Assembly (NCBI GenBank): GCA_029245665.1
Contig: JAQWOW010000168.1
Location: 1 to 33,041, forward strand
From: Polaribacter sp.
Lineage (GTDB): Bacteria; Bacteroidota; Bacteroidia; Flavobacteriales; Flavobacteriaceae
Direction: 5' to 3'
Length of the DNA: 33,041 nucleotides
Shown in pieces: positions 32,272 through 33,041 of this stretch. The notes beneath the pieces are model-generated. The model ran no database searches, was not told the DNA's origin, and saw only the letters and a program-made list of their open reading frames with translations. The translations under genes and the position numbers were made by a program. Within the stretch, counting starts at the first letter, position 1; the number at the start of each line of letters is the position of its first letter.

Positions 32272-32808
32272 CTATTTTAATTTATCAGCGTATCTCTTTC
32301 TCAATTTAGCCAATTTTGGCTCAATTACAAAACTACAATATCCCTGTTGTGTGTTTTCTCTGTAGTAATTTTGATGAGCAGCTTCTGCCTCATAAAAAAT
32401 AGGCAAAGCACTTACTTCTGTACATATTGTATTTTGATAATAAGTTTGAATTTTTGTCAATATTTCTTGGGCAATTTTTTGCTGACTTTCAGAATGATAG
32501 AAAATTACAGAACGATATTGTGTTCCTCTGTCTGCTCCCTGTCTGTTGAGTGTTGTTGGGTCGTGGGTGGTCATAAAAATGATTAAAAGTTCTTCAAATG
32601 AGATGATATTTGCATCAAAAGTTACTTGAACAACTTCTGCATGACCGGTTAACCCGGAACAAATTTCTCTGTATGTTGGCTTTCCAGGAGCACTTCCGCC
32701 TGCGTATCCAGAAACCACTTTTTGGACTCCTTTTATTTCTTGAAAGACTGCTTCAGTACACCAAAAACAGCCCCCTCCAACAGTCATAATTTGTATATTA
32801 TTACTCAT
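32272..32808 (-). CDS. msrA: Peptide-methionine (S)-S-oxide reductase
   Basis: Repairs the S form of methionine sulfoxide in proteins. The 178-residue protein from ATG 32808 holds the active site GGGCFWCTEAVF with catalytic Cys14, plus GYAGG (35-39), HDPTTLNRQGADRGTQYRS and a C-terminal QQGYCSF with the likely recycling cysteine. There is no signal peptide, so it is cytoplasmic. An ATG at 32817 adds three residues. The 32808 start is favoured because it overlaps the msrB stop by 8 bp (ATGAGTAA), suggesting coupling. Frame order is msrB-msrA-selO. Confidence 0.96.
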   Translation of the reverse strand: MSNNIQIMTVGGGCFWCTEAVFQEIKGVQKVVSGYAGGSAPGKPTYREICSGLTGHAEVVQVTFDANIISFEELLIIFMTTHDPTTLNRQGADRGTQYRSVIFYHSESQQKIAQEILTKIQTYYQNTICTEVSALPIFYEAEAAHQNYYRENTQQGYCSFVIEPKLAKLRKRYADKLK

Positions 32809-33041
32809 TTTCTGCATTCTCTTTTTTTAATTGCATGGCTTCAGAATTAATACAATAACGCAATCCACTTGGAAGAGGCCCATCTGGGAAAACATGTCCT
32901 AAATGTGCATCACACGTATTGCAAAGTACTTCAACTCTTATCATCCCAAAAGAAACGTCTTTGTGGTATTTTATGGCATTTTCTTTAATTGGCTGCGTGA
33001 AACTTGGCCATCCAGAACTTGATTCAAATTTTATCGTAGAA
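32801..33041 (-). CDS. msrB: Peptide-methionine (R)-S-oxide reductase, 5' part beyond window
   Basis: Eighty codons of an MsrB domain enter from the right edge and end in TAA at 32801; the N-terminus is outside. Visible motifs are SSSGWPSFTQP, CNTCDAHLGHVFPDGP (second half of the zinc site plus the active-site His) and GLRYCINSEAM with the catalytic cysteine. It reduces the R form of methionine sulfoxide, complementing MsrA, whose gene overlaps it by 8 bp. A signal peptide or other N-terminal part cannot be judged. Confidence 0.93.
   Translation of the reverse strand, partial: STIKFESSSGWPSFTQPIKENAIKYHKDVSFGMIRVEVLCNTCDAHLGHVFPDGPLPSGLRYCINSEAMQLKKENAENE

Noticed and set aside
1..33041. Mobile elements, CRISPR, tRNA or rRNA genes
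   Set aside because: No transposase or integrase motifs, regularly spaced repeats, cloverleaf-like segments or conserved rRNA stretches were noticed on either strand.

Overview
The window looks like chromosomal DNA from a marine-type member of the Flavobacteriaceae (Bacteroidota), in the Polaribacter/Tenacibaculum neighbourhood. This placement is inferred from recognised protein families, not from a search. The DNA is AT-rich, upstream regions show the Bacteroidota promoter pattern (TTG, about 16-19 nt, then TAnnTTTG), and Shine-Dalgarno sites are mostly absent. Typical families are a GSCFA protein, a SprA-like outer-membrane protein, a long aromatic amino acid hydroxylase, a BT0820-like HAD protein and lipoproteins with an SSC lipobox. 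I see no tRNA, rRNA, CRISPR array, insertion sequence or prophage gene. No gap between genes exceeds 300 bases.

Layout. (1) 1-4054, minus: tatD, ogt and a very large outer-membrane protein that runs off the left edge. (2) 4110-5961, plus: a DEAD-box helicase and a small conserved protein, closed by a strong two-way terminator. (3) 5978-7936: a divergent pair, an OmpA-family lipoprotein (minus) and an ApbE flavin transferase lipoprotein (plus). (4) 7968-12068, minus: gpmI, a thioredoxin-like lipoprotein, a HAD phosphatase, map and a methyltransferase. (5) 12337-14406, plus: an aromatic amino acid hydroxylase and a small rhodanese. (6) 14420-18251, minus: alaS, a GSCFA protein and a possible 45-residue protein. 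(7) 18412-27390, plus: M23 peptidase, MerR regulator, a five-gene acyl-CoA module, LemA and two TPM proteins. (8) 27441-29497, minus: a DUF423 membrane protein, a MobA-like nucleotidyltransferase and XdhC. (9) 29543-33041, minus: msrB (cut by the window edge), msrA, selO, an aldo/keto reductase and a small gene remnant.

The most interesting part is 19723-25526. It combines a classical acyl-CoA dehydrogenase, an SDR, an ACAD11/LvaC-type dehydrogenase homologue, an APH-fold kinase of the ACAD11 N-domain/LvaA type, and a second SDR. Vertebrate ACAD10/11 fuse the kinase and dehydrogenase parts. The bacterial lva pathway uses separate proteins to phosphorylate 4-hydroxyacyl-CoA and convert it to a beta-oxidation intermediate. 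I infer a route for 4-hydroxy (gamma-hydroxy) acids. It appears inserted into an M23-MerR-LemA-TPM block that I recall as contiguous in relatives. A second theme is oxidative protein repair at the right end (MsrB, MsrA, SelO). Most other genes are core housekeeping functions.
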